Below are positions 1 to 8,208 of a stretch of 15,965 nt of DNA, one piece after another. Under the pieces are notes generated by a model. It did no database searches, was not told the origin of the DNA, and worked only from the letters and a program-made list of their open reading frames with translations. Source of the stretch: CAYYMX01 sp964473045 (GTDB lineage: Bacteria; Pseudomonadota; Alphaproteobacteria; Methylaequorales; Methylaequoraceae); assembly GCA_964473045.1 (NCBI GenBank), contig CAYYMX010000023.1, positions 1 to 15,965 on the forward strand. Direction: 5' to 3'. Numbering within the stretch: the first letter of the stretch is position 1; the number at the start of each line of letters is the position of its first letter. A program made the position numbers and the translations under genes.

Positions 1-857
1 GGTGGGTTCATTTGAGCAAGTGATCCTAATCTTTCATAACATTCTGGTGAAGAAAAAAATAAATGTTGAGGTGTAACCTCACATGAAGCAACACTTTTGT
101 AATTCTTTAAAATTTCCATTTCATCGGCAGTTGAAACATGTAAAACATGAACTTTTTTATTAATACTTTTAGCAATTTTTAATAATCTGTTTGTACTATT
201 GCATGCAGTCATCACATCTCTCCATTCTGGATGATCAAAAACTGAAACACTCTTTGATTCCAAAATTGATTTTCTTTCCCTTAATCTATATTCATCTTCA
301 CTATGTATAGCTACTCTTCGATTAACTGAAGAAAGGATTCTTTTAAGACTGTCATCATCCTCCACAAGCAAAGAGCCAGTAGAAGAACCCATAAAGATTT
401 TTACACCACAACAACCTGGAAGCCTTTCTAAATTTTTTAATTGATTTATATTTTCCCTTGCGGCACCAACAAAAAAACTATAATTGCAGAAAGATTTTTT
501 TTTAGCAATTTCCAATTTAATATTTAGTTCATTTTTGTTAATTGTTGCAGGATTAGTGTTGGGCATCTCAAAAACTGTCGTGACTCCCCCTAGAATAGCC
601 GCTTTAGTACCATGAAAAATATCTTCCTTATGTGTCATACCTGGTTCTCTAAAATGTACTTGTGTATCTATTGCTCCAGGAATAACAATTAACTCTGGAA
701 TATCGATCTTCTTTTTTGAGATTGCATTAGACAAGTTACCAATCTTTTTTATTTTTCCATCTTTTAAGCCTAAATCTAATTTTTGTATTGAATTGTTTGG
801 TAGTAGTACACAACCACCTGTTAAGATTAAATCAAATTTTTGTACTTTAGTAGTCAT
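1..857 (-). CDS. pyrC: Dihydroorotase (amidohydrolase family), 3' end cut by window edge
   Basis: Dihydroorotase interconverts carbamoyl-aspartate and dihydroorotate in cytosolic pyrimidine synthesis. About 285 codons are visible from an ATG at 857; the C-terminus lies beyond position 1. Visible landmarks are D64-T-Q-V-H68-F-R-E-P-G73, the E97-MPNTNP segment, G151-V-K153 (candidate carboxylated metal-bridging Lys), I-H185-S-E-D, H237-V-L-H240-V-S-T and a later CEVTPQH. These match class I dihydroorotases and their hydantoinase-like relatives. The first His of the usual DxHxH metal motif is Gln (Q66), a form I recall as common in alphaproteobacterial dihydroorotase-like proteins. The ATG overlaps the asnB stop by four bases (ATGA), so it is probably the last-expressed gene of the glycosyltransferase run. 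A non-catalytic or related amidohydrolase role cannot be excluded. Confidence 0.85.
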   Translation of the reverse strand, partial: MTTKVQKFDLILTGGCVLLPNNSIQKLDLGLKDGKIKKIGNLSNAISKKKIDIPELIVIPGAIDTQVHFREPGMTHKEDIFHGTKAAILGGVTTVFEMPNTNPATINKNELNIKLEIAKKKSFCNYSFFVGAARENINQLKNLERLPGCCGVKIFMGSSTGSLLVEDDDSLKRILSSVNRRVAIHSEDEYRLRERKSILESKSVSVFDHPEWRDVMTACNSTNRLLKIAKSINKKVHVLHVSTADEMEILKNYKSVASCEVTPQHLFFSSPECYERLGSLAQMNP

Positions 858-2605
858 ACTGCCTCTTCAATAATATCAAAAAAACTTCCATTAATGTCTA
901 CATTTTTAAAGTTAACGAGATACCATGCAGAAAAAAATATCAAGTGCCACAAAGGTTTTACAGCACTTTTTTTATAACCAAGAGATTTACATAGTCTTAA
1001 AATATCATCTGATGAAAAAAAAATTTGCAAGCACTTTAACTTAGGAAGAAATTCCTCTAAGATTTTTCTTTTTTCAGGTATCCAATTCTCAATTGGAACT
1101 GTAAAACCTTTTTTCTTTTTAAATGAATCATAAAAATCCAGTTTATTTTTTAAAAAATTTCTTATAAAAAACTTTCCATATCCGTTACTGATTTTGTTTT
1201 TATCAGAAAGAAAGAAAAAATTTTCAAAAACTTTTTTGTCAACTAATGGCGTTCTTCCCTCCATTCCATAAGTCATTAAGCATCTATCTAACTTTACTAG
1301 TAAGTCATTTGGAAGCCAGTTTTGATAATCAAACCATTGGAATCTCTGGAGATTAGAAATAGGTAAATTTAAAATATTTTTCTCAACTCTATCCAAATCA
1401 AAATTCCATCCTTTAAGCTTTTTCTGCAAGTAATTAAGTTTTCTAAATGAACCTTTGAAATATTTTTTTTTTTTTATAAGGGGTCTCATGTGTGAAACAT
1501 ATCTACCATAACCACCAAACAATTCATCCCCCCCCTCACCTGTTAAAGCAACTTTAAAATCTTGTGAAGCTTTTTTAGCAAGCTTAAAAGTTGGTAATAT
1601 CGCATAATCAGCAACAGGTTCATCTATTTTCTTTGCTGCAAAAGGAAGTGAATCCCAAAAATCATCTTTTCCAAATGAAATTTCTAGAAATTCTGTATTA
1701 AGTTTTTTGGACAAATGTTTTAGATATCCCTCTGGATTCTCTGTTTGATCTTCAAATTTAACTGTGTACGCCTTTGTTTTAGATAAATTTAACTTACTCA
1801 TAAAATACATTGCTAACATTGAGTCAATCCCTCCAGAGAAGAAAAGACAGTATGGAACTTCGCTTCTTTGATGAACGTTTATTGATTCACTTAAAGTATT
1901 ATTAATGTAGTTTTCACTAACAAGATAATTATTTTTCTTTTTTAAATTCAACAAATTAGTAATTAAACTTTTAACAATTTTACCTTTTTTAATAATTAGT
2001 TTTTCACCGGGCCTAACTCTAAAAATATCCTTGTAAATAGTCTCACTACCAGAACAGTATTGTATCTGCAAAAATTCAATGAGTTTTTTTTTGTTTATTC
2101 CATATTCCTTTTTCCTCAAGTTTACAATAGCTTGAATCTCAGAGCTAAAAACTAAACCCTCATTTAAAAAAGTAAAATATAAAGGTTTTATTCCAAATTC
2201 ATCTCTAGACAAAATTAGTTGATTATTTTTTTTATCGTATAATGCAAATGCATACATACCTCTAAGTTTATCAAAGCCATCAATTCCAAACTCATTATAA
2301 ACAGCCAGAATTGACTCTGAGTCAGAATTCGTTTTATATTTATAATTTTTTATTTTTTTTCTAATCTCTAAATCATTGTAAATCTCGCCATTTACTGCAA
2401 TTACAAAATTACTGTTTTCAATAGGTTGTTTTCCACCTGCCACATCTATAATTGACAACCTTGTATGAATCAAAGAAATAGAATGGTTTTTAAAAAAACC
2501 AAAATCATCTGGCCCTCTATGGGACAAAAAGTTAGACATTTTTAATACATCTTGACCCAACTTTGCGTCTAATTTATTTAAAGATGTTCCAGCTATACCG
2601 CACAT
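854..2605 (-). CDS. asnB: Asparagine synthetase, glutamine-hydrolysing
   Basis: This cytosolic enzyme makes asparagine from aspartate, ATP and glutamine. The N-terminal glutaminase domain starts with the nucleophile Cys2 (MCGIAG), followed by SHRGPDDFG (28-36), the H47-TRLSIID segment, VNGEIYND (71-78) and SSEIQAI (154-160). The C-terminal synthetase domain has the PP-loop SGGIDS (257-262) and TGEGGDELFGGY (355-366), then a GRTPLVD segment. Its 583 residues are normal for the family, and the start is fixed because Cys2 must follow Met. It overlaps the upstream glycosyltransferase by 13 bases and the downstream dihydroorotase by 4. AsnB-like proteins are common in surface-polysaccharide clusters, where some may amidate sugars. 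The sequence cannot separate that from ordinary asparagine synthesis. Confidence 0.95.
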   Translation of the reverse strand: MCGIAGTSLNKLDAKLGQDVLKMSNFLSHRGPDDFGFFKNHSISLIHTRLSIIDVAGGKQPIENSNFVIAVNGEIYNDLEIRKKIKNYKYKTNSDSESILAVYNEFGIDGFDKLRGMYAFALYDKKNNQLILSRDEFGIKPLYFTFLNEGLVFSSEIQAIVNLRKKEYGINKKKLIEFLQIQYCSGSETIYKDIFRVRPGEKLIIKKGKIVKSLITNLLNLKKKNNYLVSENYINNTLSESINVHQRSEVPYCLFFSGGIDSMLAMYFMSKLNLSKTKAYTVKFEDQTENPEGYLKHLSKKLNTEFLEISFGKDDFWDSLPFAAKKIDEPVADYAILPTFKLAKKASQDFKVALTGEGGDELFGGYGRYVSHMRPLIKKKKYFKGSFRKLNYLQKKLKGWNFDLDRVEKNILNLPISNLQRFQWFDYQNWLPNDLLVKLDRCLMTYGMEGRTPLVDKKVFENFFFLSDKNKISNGYGKFFIRNFLKNKLDFYDSFKKKKGFTVPIENWIPEKRKILEEFLPKLKCLQIFFSSDDILRLCKSLGYKKSAVKPLWHLIFFSAWYLVNFKNVDINGSFFDIIEEAV

Positions 2606-3648
2606 TTCTTCATTATCATTTTAAAAAATTCTAAATATTTATTAATTATTATCTCTTCTGAAAATTTTTTTCTAAATTCTATAAAACCATTCTTAACAAT
2701 TTTATTTTTTAATTTTTCATCATTTAATATTTTTTTTATAAGCTTAGCACATTCTTTAAAATCACCATTCTTAAATTTCAAACCATTAAAATGGTTCTGT
2801 ATCAATATAGATGGTCCACCAATATCAGAAGCTATAACAGGAACTCTATGTGCCCACCCATCAACAATTATATTTCCAAAAGGTTCATGTCTTGAAGGGC
2901 AAACCAAGACTGAAGCAATATTTAAATATTTGGAAATGTTTTTTGTCCAATCAAAATATTCTACTCTATGGCTTAATTCAAGTTTTTTAGCAAGTTCTAT
3001 ATATGAATCTTTAAGAACTCCATTACCAATAATCCATAAATAATAATCCGGCAAATAAATCATTGCTTGTATTAAAATATCAATTCCTTTATTAGGATGA
3101 AACCTTCCAAGACATAAAATCACTTTTCCCTTTTTCTCAATTGGAAGTTTAACTTTTGATTGATTATTTGTATTTACGAAGTTTGGTATGTAAACAACTT
3201 TTTTTGGATCCCAACCATTTCTGCATATATACTTTTTTATATCAAGTGTATTGGCTATTAGATAATCACATTGGAGGTAATATTTTAGATTGTAATACCC
3301 ACCTAATCTTCCTATTTTTTGTTCACTAAAATATTTTGTTCTTGGCAAAACTGCTGAAGCTCTGTTCATCCATGAAACTACTATGTCTGGTTTAAAACCT
3401 AAAAAAATACTTTTAATTTTTGTGTGAAAAAATGGGTTGAAAAAATTAAAAAAAAATAACTGCTCTAAATTATTTATAGATTTCTTAAGAAAATTAAAAC
3501 GTTTTGTATTGTTTTTTATTAGAACTTTTTGTTTAAAATTTTTTTTTTTTTCAATTGCAATGCAAAATCTCTCAAAAAAACTTTCTGCTCCACCATCCTG
3601 AGCACCAGCCATTATATTTAATATTCTCACTGGAGTATTTGTTTCCAT
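2593..3648 (-). CDS. Glycosyltransferase, GT4-like (GT-B fold)
   Basis: This is a retaining-type sugar transferase, probably acting at the inner face of the cytoplasmic membrane. Counting from the chosen ATG, an N-terminal donor/acceptor loop reads RILNIMAGAQDGGAE (8-22). The C-terminal Rossmann half starts at about VILCLGRFHPNKGID (176-190), and the nucleotide-sugar signature is SRHEPFGNIIVDG (252-264), where the second acidic residue is Asp rather than the usual Glu. An earlier in-frame ATG at 3669 would add seven residues (MGRYSKR). I prefer 3648 because relatives begin just before the RILxxMAG strand, but the ribosome-site evidence is weak either way. It overlaps the upstream GT by about 22 bases and asnB by 13. 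The gene keeps an in-frame run of 13 A near 3539-3551. Acceptor and donor are unknown. Confidence 0.85.
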   Translation of the reverse strand: METNTPVRILNIMAGAQDGGAESFFERFCIAIEKKKNFKQKVLIKNNTKRFNFLKKSINNLEQLFFFNFFNPFFHTKIKSIFLGFKPDIVVSWMNRASAVLPRTKYFSEQKIGRLGGYYNLKYYLQCDYLIANTLDIKKYICRNGWDPKKVVYIPNFVNTNNQSKVKLPIEKKGKVILCLGRFHPNKGIDILIQAMIYLPDYYLWIIGNGVLKDSYIELAKKLELSHRVEYFDWTKNISKYLNIASVLVCPSRHEPFGNIIVDGWAHRVPVIASDIGGPSILIQNHFNGLKFKNGDFKECAKLIKKILNDEKLKNKIVKNGFIEFRKKFSEEIIINKYLEFFKMIMKKCAV

Positions 3649-4664
3649 TCTTTTGCTATATCTTCCCATTTTTTATGATACGGGGATTTAATTAATTTTT
3701 TATGCATCCGCTCCCAAACATTGTCATACAATAATAGGTTTATTGTGTTATTACAAAATTCTTCGTCATTTTCACAGATAAATCCAGTTTTATTTTGAAT
3801 AATTCTCTCACTCATACAACCAAAATTACAAACAACGGCTGGAACTCCCAACATTTGAGACTCAGCCAATGACATACAAAATGTTTCATCATCAGTACCT
3901 CTATATAAAAAAACTCTAGATTCTTGAATTTTTTTAAATAAATCTCTCCTGTTAATTGGTTCCATGAGATTAACACCTTTGGATACAAGTGATTTTGCTC
4001 TCTTTAAAACTTCCCACATCTTTTTAGAATGTTTCTGGCCGAACTTCCCATAGGTAGTAGGACCTGAATAGAGATCAAGTTTTGCATTATTAACTTTTGG
4101 AAATATTTTAAATTCCCATTGATCCAACAACCATTCAAGTCCTCTTAGTGGGTTAGACGTAAAAATTGCTTTTGGCTTTGGAGAATTTTTAACTTTCTTC
4201 TTTTTAAATAAAAAATTGTCTACTCCATATGGTATAACAATTCTTTTTTTTGCTGGAGCCCATATCGGGTAAGTCTTTTCATGAAAAAAGCTTGAAAAAA
4301 CAATTGTAAATTTATTTAGAAAAAGTTTTGAAAGATATCTATATTTTAGAAGATAATTTGCTGGATTATGGATCCAAAATATCCGTTTTTTACATTCTTT
4401 TCTGAAATTTAGATATTTGTCACCTCTATTAACTACTAAAACATCAAATTTCTCAAAGTTAATTCTTTCATCTATTTTTTCCCATTTAACATTGTTAATC
4501 GTTCCTTGATTCACGCAATTATTAAAAACCTTAACTTCAAAATTTAGTTTTGCCAACTCTTCAACCAAAGACACAAACGCTATTTCTGCTCCTCCAAAGG
4601 CCTTTTCTCTAATTAATCTAGAATCAAATTCAATTCCATTATCTATAAAAAGTAATTTAGTCAT
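3627..4664 (-). CDS. Glycosyltransferase, GT4-like
   Basis: This 345-residue protein has two Rossmann-like halves. The N-terminal half holds a FGGAEIAFVSL loop (23-33) and the interdomain region ends around IPYGVD (144-149). The C-terminal half carries KAIFTSNPLRGLEWLL (165-180) and a clear E-x7-E donor-site motif, E260 to E268, in DDETFCMSLAESQMLGVPAV (258-277). It therefore reads as a retaining GT-B enzyme of family GT4 or close to it. It overlaps the upstream GT2 gene by eight bases and the next GT by about 22. This arrangement with a heptosyltransferase-like and a WaaE-like gene suggests lipopolysaccharide core or similar glycan assembly. The sugar specificity cannot be read from the sequence. 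Confidence 0.82.
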   Translation of the reverse strand: MTKLLFIDNGIEFDSRLIREKAFGGAEIAFVSLVEELAKLNFEVKVFNNCVNQGTINNVKWEKIDERINFEKFDVLVVNRGDKYLNFRKECKKRIFWIHNPANYLLKYRYLSKLFLNKFTIVFSSFFHEKTYPIWAPAKKRIVIPYGVDNFLFKKKKVKNSPKPKAIFTSNPLRGLEWLLDQWEFKIFPKVNNAKLDLYSGPTTYGKFGQKHSKKMWEVLKRAKSLVSKGVNLMEPINRRDLFKKIQESRVFLYRGTDDETFCMSLAESQMLGVPAVVCNFGCMSERIIQNKTGFICENDEEFCNNTINLLLYDNVWERMHKKLIKSPYHKKWEDIAKEWKQILQ

Positions 4665-5418
4665 TTTTTTCTAATTTAAATTTTAAATACGAGATAATTG
4701 GGTATAAAGCCGCAATAAAAGCAATGATCATACCTATTTGTTTTTCTTTATACCCCTTTCTCAAAACATAACATTTCCAAAATCTAGAAAATAAACGTCT
4801 AATATTTTTTATGATTGTTTCATCTTGATTAATATTCTCACTAATATCCTTTGCTCTTGCTGAGGAATAATTATCAAGCTTTTTAATTAAGTCAGAAATA
4901 CTTTTACAATAATAATGGTCTAGACGATTTGTTAAAACTGATCCTTTTTTTCCTTCCAACATAATCTTCGGATGAACTCTTTGTTTACCCCATTTTTTTT
5001 TTCCTTTTCTAAAAAGTCCAGCATATGTGGATTTGCCAAAATACGCTCCCCAACCAAATTTTACAACTTTATTTCCGATAAAGTTTTTTACATTTATTGG
5101 ATGCCACTCGCAATTACTAGTTTTAACTAACTCAAAAATTTCTTCCCCCAACAACTTTGAGACTCTCTCGTCAGCATCAATTTCTAAAATCCATTTGTAT
5201 CTGCATTTAGTTATACCAAAATTCCTTCTATCACCTTCAATTTCCCAACTACCAGAAAAAATTTTATCTGTAAATTTTTGGGCTATTTTTTTTGATCCAT
5301 CTGTACATTTATCTAAAACTATTACAATCTCATCTGCAAAGAATTGTATTTGCTTTAAACAATCATCTAATTGATTTTCTTCATTATTAATAATTAAAAG
5401 AATTGATAAATTTTTCAT
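4657..5418 (-). CDS. Glycosyltransferase family 2, WaaE/KdtX-like
   Basis: This is an inverting GT-A transferase of 253 residues. Landmarks are the SILLIINNEENQ start (5-16), a nucleotide-binding segment LDKCTDGS (35-42), G62-DRRNFGI, and the metal-binding LEIDADER (78-85). The C-terminal helix IGMIIAFIAALYPIISYLK (about 227-245) after a positively charged stretch matches the membrane-associated tail of the WaaE/KdtX group. WaaE-like enzymes add a hexose to lipopolysaccharide inner-core heptose, which fits the heptosyltransferase-like gene immediately upstream. The start codon overlaps that gene's stop in an ATGA arrangement, and its 3' end overlaps the next GT by eight bases. The family call is firm; the exact acceptor is inferred from neighbours. 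Confidence 0.85.
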   Translation of the reverse strand: MKNLSILLIINNEENQLDDCLKQIQFFADEIVIVLDKCTDGSKKIAQKFTDKIFSGSWEIEGDRRNFGITKCRYKWILEIDADERVSKLLGEEIFELVKTSNCEWHPINVKNFIGNKVVKFGWGAYFGKSTYAGLFRKGKKKWGKQRVHPKIMLEGKKGSVLTNRLDHYYCKSISDLIKKLDNYSSARAKDISENINQDETIIKNIRRLFSRFWKCYVLRKGYKEKQIGMIIAFIAALYPIISYLKFKLEKND

Positions 5419-6386
5419 TTATTTTTGATATTAGCCTTTGAAAATTTCAGTATTTTTTGTACTACAATATTAACTTGCAAATCCTCCATCAATGAACCAC
5501 AATTCTTGGAATTAAAACTTTCTGAACCCATTAGTTCTTCAGGAGATTTTGGACTGCAAACACCTAAAGTTTTTTTTCCCCAAGGGTGATAAACATTAAC
5601 ATTACTTGGTCCAAATAAGCCTATAGTTGGTATATTAGCCGCAGCAGCCAGATGCATTAAGCCTGAATCATTGCCAATAAATAAATTGCAGTTTTTCATA
5701 ATAAGAAAGATTTCTGCTAAATTTGTTTTTCCAACCAAATTAAAAAATTCTAATTTTTCTCTTAGCAATGGTAAAATATTTTTTTTTTCTTCCGTTGGGC
5801 CTACTATTAAAAAAACAGCCTTTTTAAATAAAATATTTTTCTTAAGTTGTTCAATCATTAAGGAAAACCTATCTATTGGCCAAATCTTACCAATCCAATT
5901 TGCACTAGGTGAGATCATAACTAATATTTTTTTTTTTTTTAATATTTTTATTTGATTTAAAAATTTAGTTTTTTCTATTAACTTTTCATTTATGTTAATC
6001 GATGGAGAAAGAACTTTGTTATTAATCAATTTTGAAACTGAAATCACTTTGTGATCTGATAAACCGTGCTTTTTCTTCCAAAAAATTCGTTTTTGTTTTG
6101 AAAACAAAAATAAAGATACTAATGTTCCTCTGAGATCAACAATATTATCCCAAATAAATGGCACTGTCAGGAACCAAATTTTAAACCAATGAAATGAAAA
6201 CTTTTTTTTTTTAATTACCAAAACCTCATCAATATTTTTGCTAAACTTAAATAAAGAAGCAGGTACCGACCCACAAACAAGTGTAATATGGATATTTTTA
6301 TATATTTTTTTATAATAGGCAAAAATACCAGAAGAAAGAATACTATCACCAAGTCTTGTTGAGGAAATGATTAGAAGTTTCTTCAT
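5415..6386 (-). CDS. Glycosyltransferase family 9, ADP-heptose:LPS heptosyltransferase-like
   Basis: Family GT9 enzymes transfer heptose from ADP-heptose to lipopolysaccharide inner core at the cytoplasmic face of the inner membrane. The start KKLLIISSTRLGDSILSSG (2-20) matches the conserved N-terminal R-x-GD loop. The middle segment SPSANWIGKIWP (159-170) corresponds to the family's G/SA-x-W-x-K-x-WP motif. The C-terminal ADP-heptose site reads GNDSGLMHLAAA (238-249), followed by PTIGLFGPS (253-261). The length of 323 residues is usual. It is the first gene of the minus-strand run, so any promoter should lie in the 48-base gap to ygfZ. A 14-A run inside the gene (5927-5940) is in frame. Confidence 0.87.
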   Translation of the reverse strand: MKKLLIISSTRLGDSILSSGIFAYYKKIYKNIHITLVCGSVPASLFKFSKNIDEVLVIKKKKFSFHWFKIWFLTVPFIWDNIVDLRGTLVSLFLFSKQKRIFWKKKHGLSDHKVISVSKLINNKVLSPSININEKLIEKTKFLNQIKILKKKKILVMISPSANWIGKIWPIDRFSLMIEQLKKNILFKKAVFLIVGPTEEKKNILPLLREKLEFFNLVGKTNLAEIFLIMKNCNLFIGNDSGLMHLAAAANIPTIGLFGPSNVNVYHPWGKKTLGVCSPKSPEELMGSESFNSKNCGSLMEDLQVNIVVQKILKFSKANIKNK

Positions 6387-6434
6387 ATCTATAATTTAGT
6401 TGTCAAAAAATTATAATTTAATAGATTTATTATC
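6387..6434. promoter_or_regulatory. Short divergent intergenic region, GT9 operon / ygfZ
   Basis: The 48 bases separate two divergent starts and are nearly all A/T. A TTGACA hexamer is present on the minus strand (6401-6406) and a TATAAT hexamer on the plus strand (6412-6417). Neither has a partner at normal 16-18 base spacing, so no exact promoter is assigned. Overlapping back-to-back promoters are expected from the layout only. No clear Shine-Dalgarno sequence is seen at either start. Confidence 0.35.
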
Positions 6435-7295
6435 ATGTTTAAAAATAAAAGATACTACCATGTAATTGAAAATGGAATAATTATAATCAAGGGAGATGAT
6501 AAATTTGAATTTATTCAATCAATTATTTCAAACGACATAAATATTTTAAAGAAAAATATATCTATTTATTCATCACTATTATCACCACATGGAAAGTTTT
6601 TATGTGACTTCTTTATTTCTATAAAAAAAAAATTTTTTTTCATAGAATCACATAAAGCTAACATCCCTGAACTTCTCAATAAACTGTCTCTATACAAGAT
6701 CAAATCAAAAGTTGAAATTGCTGTTAATGAAAAAATAAGTATTTTTTTAATGAATAATAACGAAGCAAGTAAAATAAACAAAGAATTGAAAAGTGAAATT
6801 TCTTTATCATTTATTGATCCAAGATTTGGGAATTTCTCTAGAGTTTATACAGAAAAAAACATTGATAATATTTTTTCAAAATTCTCCATGAATAAGATTT
6901 CGCTAAAAAGTTTTGAAGATTTAAGATTAAAAAACTTTATTCCAAATTTTAATGTTGATTGCAAAAAAAATAAATCTTTACTTTTGGAATTAAGGTTTGA
7001 GGATCTAAATGGAATTTCCTTTGAAAAAGGATGTTATATTGGTCAAGAAATTACTGCTAGAATGAAATATAGAGCACTTGTCAAAAAAAAGATTTTTGGA
7101 ACAAAAATATATTTTAAAAGTTTTTTAGAAAGTGAGATTAAACTTAAAAATAAAACTATTGGAGAGCTAATGAGTCACAATAAAAAATATGGTTTAGCAA
7201 TAATAAATGTAAATGATGCACAAGTTCTTGAAAATGAAAAATTTATCTGTGGTGACTCCATATTAGAGATATCAATTCCATGGTGGTCAAATTAA
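6435..7295 (+). CDS. ygfZ: YgfZ/GcvT-like folate-binding protein (Fe-S cluster enzyme maturation)
   Basis: YgfZ (mitochondrial homologue IBA57) is a tetrahydrofolate-binding protein related to GcvT that supports certain iron-sulphur enzymes, including tRNA-thiolating MiaB. The diagnostic motif KGCYIGQE lies at 198-205, with the conserved Cys200, followed by ITARMKYRALVKKKIF (206-221) as in the family. Upstream, the S49-PHGKFLCDFF segment matches the conserved 'LxxxGK' strand. The length of 286 residues is slightly short of the roughly 325 of E. coli YgfZ but normal for alphaproteobacterial members. It stands alone on the plus strand, and its TAA is six bases from the meaB stop. Confidence 0.9.
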   Translation: MFKNKRYYHVIENGIIIIKGDDKFEFIQSIISNDINILKKNISIYSSLLSPHGKFLCDFFISIKKKFFFIESHKANIPELLNKLSLYKIKSKVEIAVNEKISIFLMNNNEASKINKELKSEISLSFIDPRFGNFSRVYTEKNIDNIFSKFSMNKISLKSFEDLRLKNFIPNFNVDCKKNKSLLLELRFEDLNGISFEKGCYIGQEITARMKYRALVKKKIFGTKIYFKSFLESEIKLKNKTIGELMSHNKKYGLAIINVNDAQVLENEKFICGDSILEISIPWWSN

Positions 7296-7307
7296 AAATT
7301 TTTAATT
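7290..7307. repeat. Perfect 18-bp A/T palindrome spanning the two convergent stop codons
   Basis: The sequence AATTAAAAATTTTTAATT reads the same on both strands. It contains the ygfZ TAA (7293-7295) and, mirrored, the meaB TAA (7302-7304). It could form a short hairpin in both transcripts and end in a T run each way, so it might serve as a minimal bidirectional terminator. An all-A/T stem is weak, and such palindromes occur by chance in DNA this AT-rich. Confidence 0.25.
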
Positions 7308-8201
7308 GCCAATTTTCTTTCTTAAAATATTTAGTTTTGTGAATGGATTAGTTTTGTAGTCAATTTTTCTTTTTAGTTTTGAAAGACCAGTTAGACCAAA
7401 CTCATTTTTGATATTCTTTTTTATCCATTCAATGTCCTGGCTAAACCTTATATTATTAATTTTTTTTTTCCTAACAAGTATATTCCATCTTTTATCTAGT
7501 TCGTTACATAGCAGTTCAAATCCTTCATTTTTGTGAGAAGATGTTAAAAAAATATTAATTTTCCAGTCAATTTCTTTTCTAAAATAATCCTTACAGCCCT
7601 GAAGATCGGAATAGGTAATGTTTGATAGGTTTTCTATATCACTTTTTGTAATCACAATAATATCTGGAATCTCAAAAACTCCTGACTTCATAAATTGAAT
7701 ATGGTCTCCACTAGCTGGCTGAACACATAAAATTACTGTATCAACTATATCTTTTATATTTGTTTCAGATTGGCCAACACCAACTGTTTCTATTATCAAA
7801 TAATCAAACATAGATCTCATCACAACCATTGATGGAAACGTAAATTCAGCAACACCACCCAAATAATTCTTAGCAGCCATAGATCTAACAAAAACATCAT
7901 CATCAGAAGCATCAAGGTTTAATCTAGTTCTATCCCCTAAAAGTGCTCCTCCAGACTGGCTTGAAGAAGGATCCACTGCAATTACACCTACAGAAAAATT
8001 TTTTTTTCTGATATACTTTATAAGCTGATTTATCAAAGATGATTTTCCCACTCCAGGAGAACCTGTAATGCCTATCACATGCGCTTTAGGAGATGAATGA
8101 TAATTATCTAACATCGAAATAATCTTTTTAGAATCTTTATTAATTTCAATTTCTTCTAGGATTCTAGATAATTCAATTTTTTTTTTTAATTTTTTTACCA
8201 T
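7302..8201 (-). CDS. meaB: MeaB/ArgK-family G3E P-loop GTPase (methylmalonyl-CoA mutase chaperone)
   Basis: MeaB is a cytosolic GTPase that loads and protects adenosylcobalamin in methylmalonyl-CoA mutase or related B12 mutases. Numbered from the ATG at 8201, it has Walker A GITGSPGVGKSS (44-55), VIAVDPSSSQSGGALLGDR (73-91), the switch/Walker B region IIETVGVGQSE (137-147), and the base-recognition segment ITKSD (184-188). A TTG three bases upstream (8204) is a possible alternative start. At 299 residues it is a little shorter than typical (about 320-330). It starts seven bases after the glyS stop, so it is probably cotranscribed with glyQS. No mutase gene is in the window, so its client must lie elsewhere. 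Confidence 0.92.
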   Translation of the reverse strand: MVKKLKKKIELSRILEEIEINKDSKKIISMLDNYHSSPKAHVIGITGSPGVGKSSLINQLIKYIRKKNFSVGVIAVDPSSSQSGGALLGDRTRLNLDASDDDVFVRSMAAKNYLGGVAEFTFPSMVVMRSMFDYLIIETVGVGQSETNIKDIVDTVILCVQPASGDHIQFMKSGVFEIPDIIVITKSDIENLSNITYSDLQGCKDYFRKEIDWKINIFLTSSHKNEGFELLCNELDKRWNILVRKKKINNIRFSQDIEWIKKNIKNEFGLTGLSKLKRKIDYKTNPFTKLNILRKKIGN

Positions 8202-8208
8202 CAATTGT

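Noticed and set aside
3660..3700. Possible frame error at the long overlap between the two GT4 genes
   Set aside because: The apparent 43-base overlap shrinks to about 22 with the internal ATG, and both proteins have complete N- and C-terminal regions.
5027..5374. 115-codon open frame on the plus strand
   Set aside because: It lies wholly antisense to the GT2 gene, which has clear family motifs; the translated product shows no recognisable domain.
6566..6781. 71-codon frame antisense to ygfZ
   Set aside because: It is explained as a mirror of the real YgfZ coding frame; its hydrophobic look comes from T-rich complements of Lys codons.
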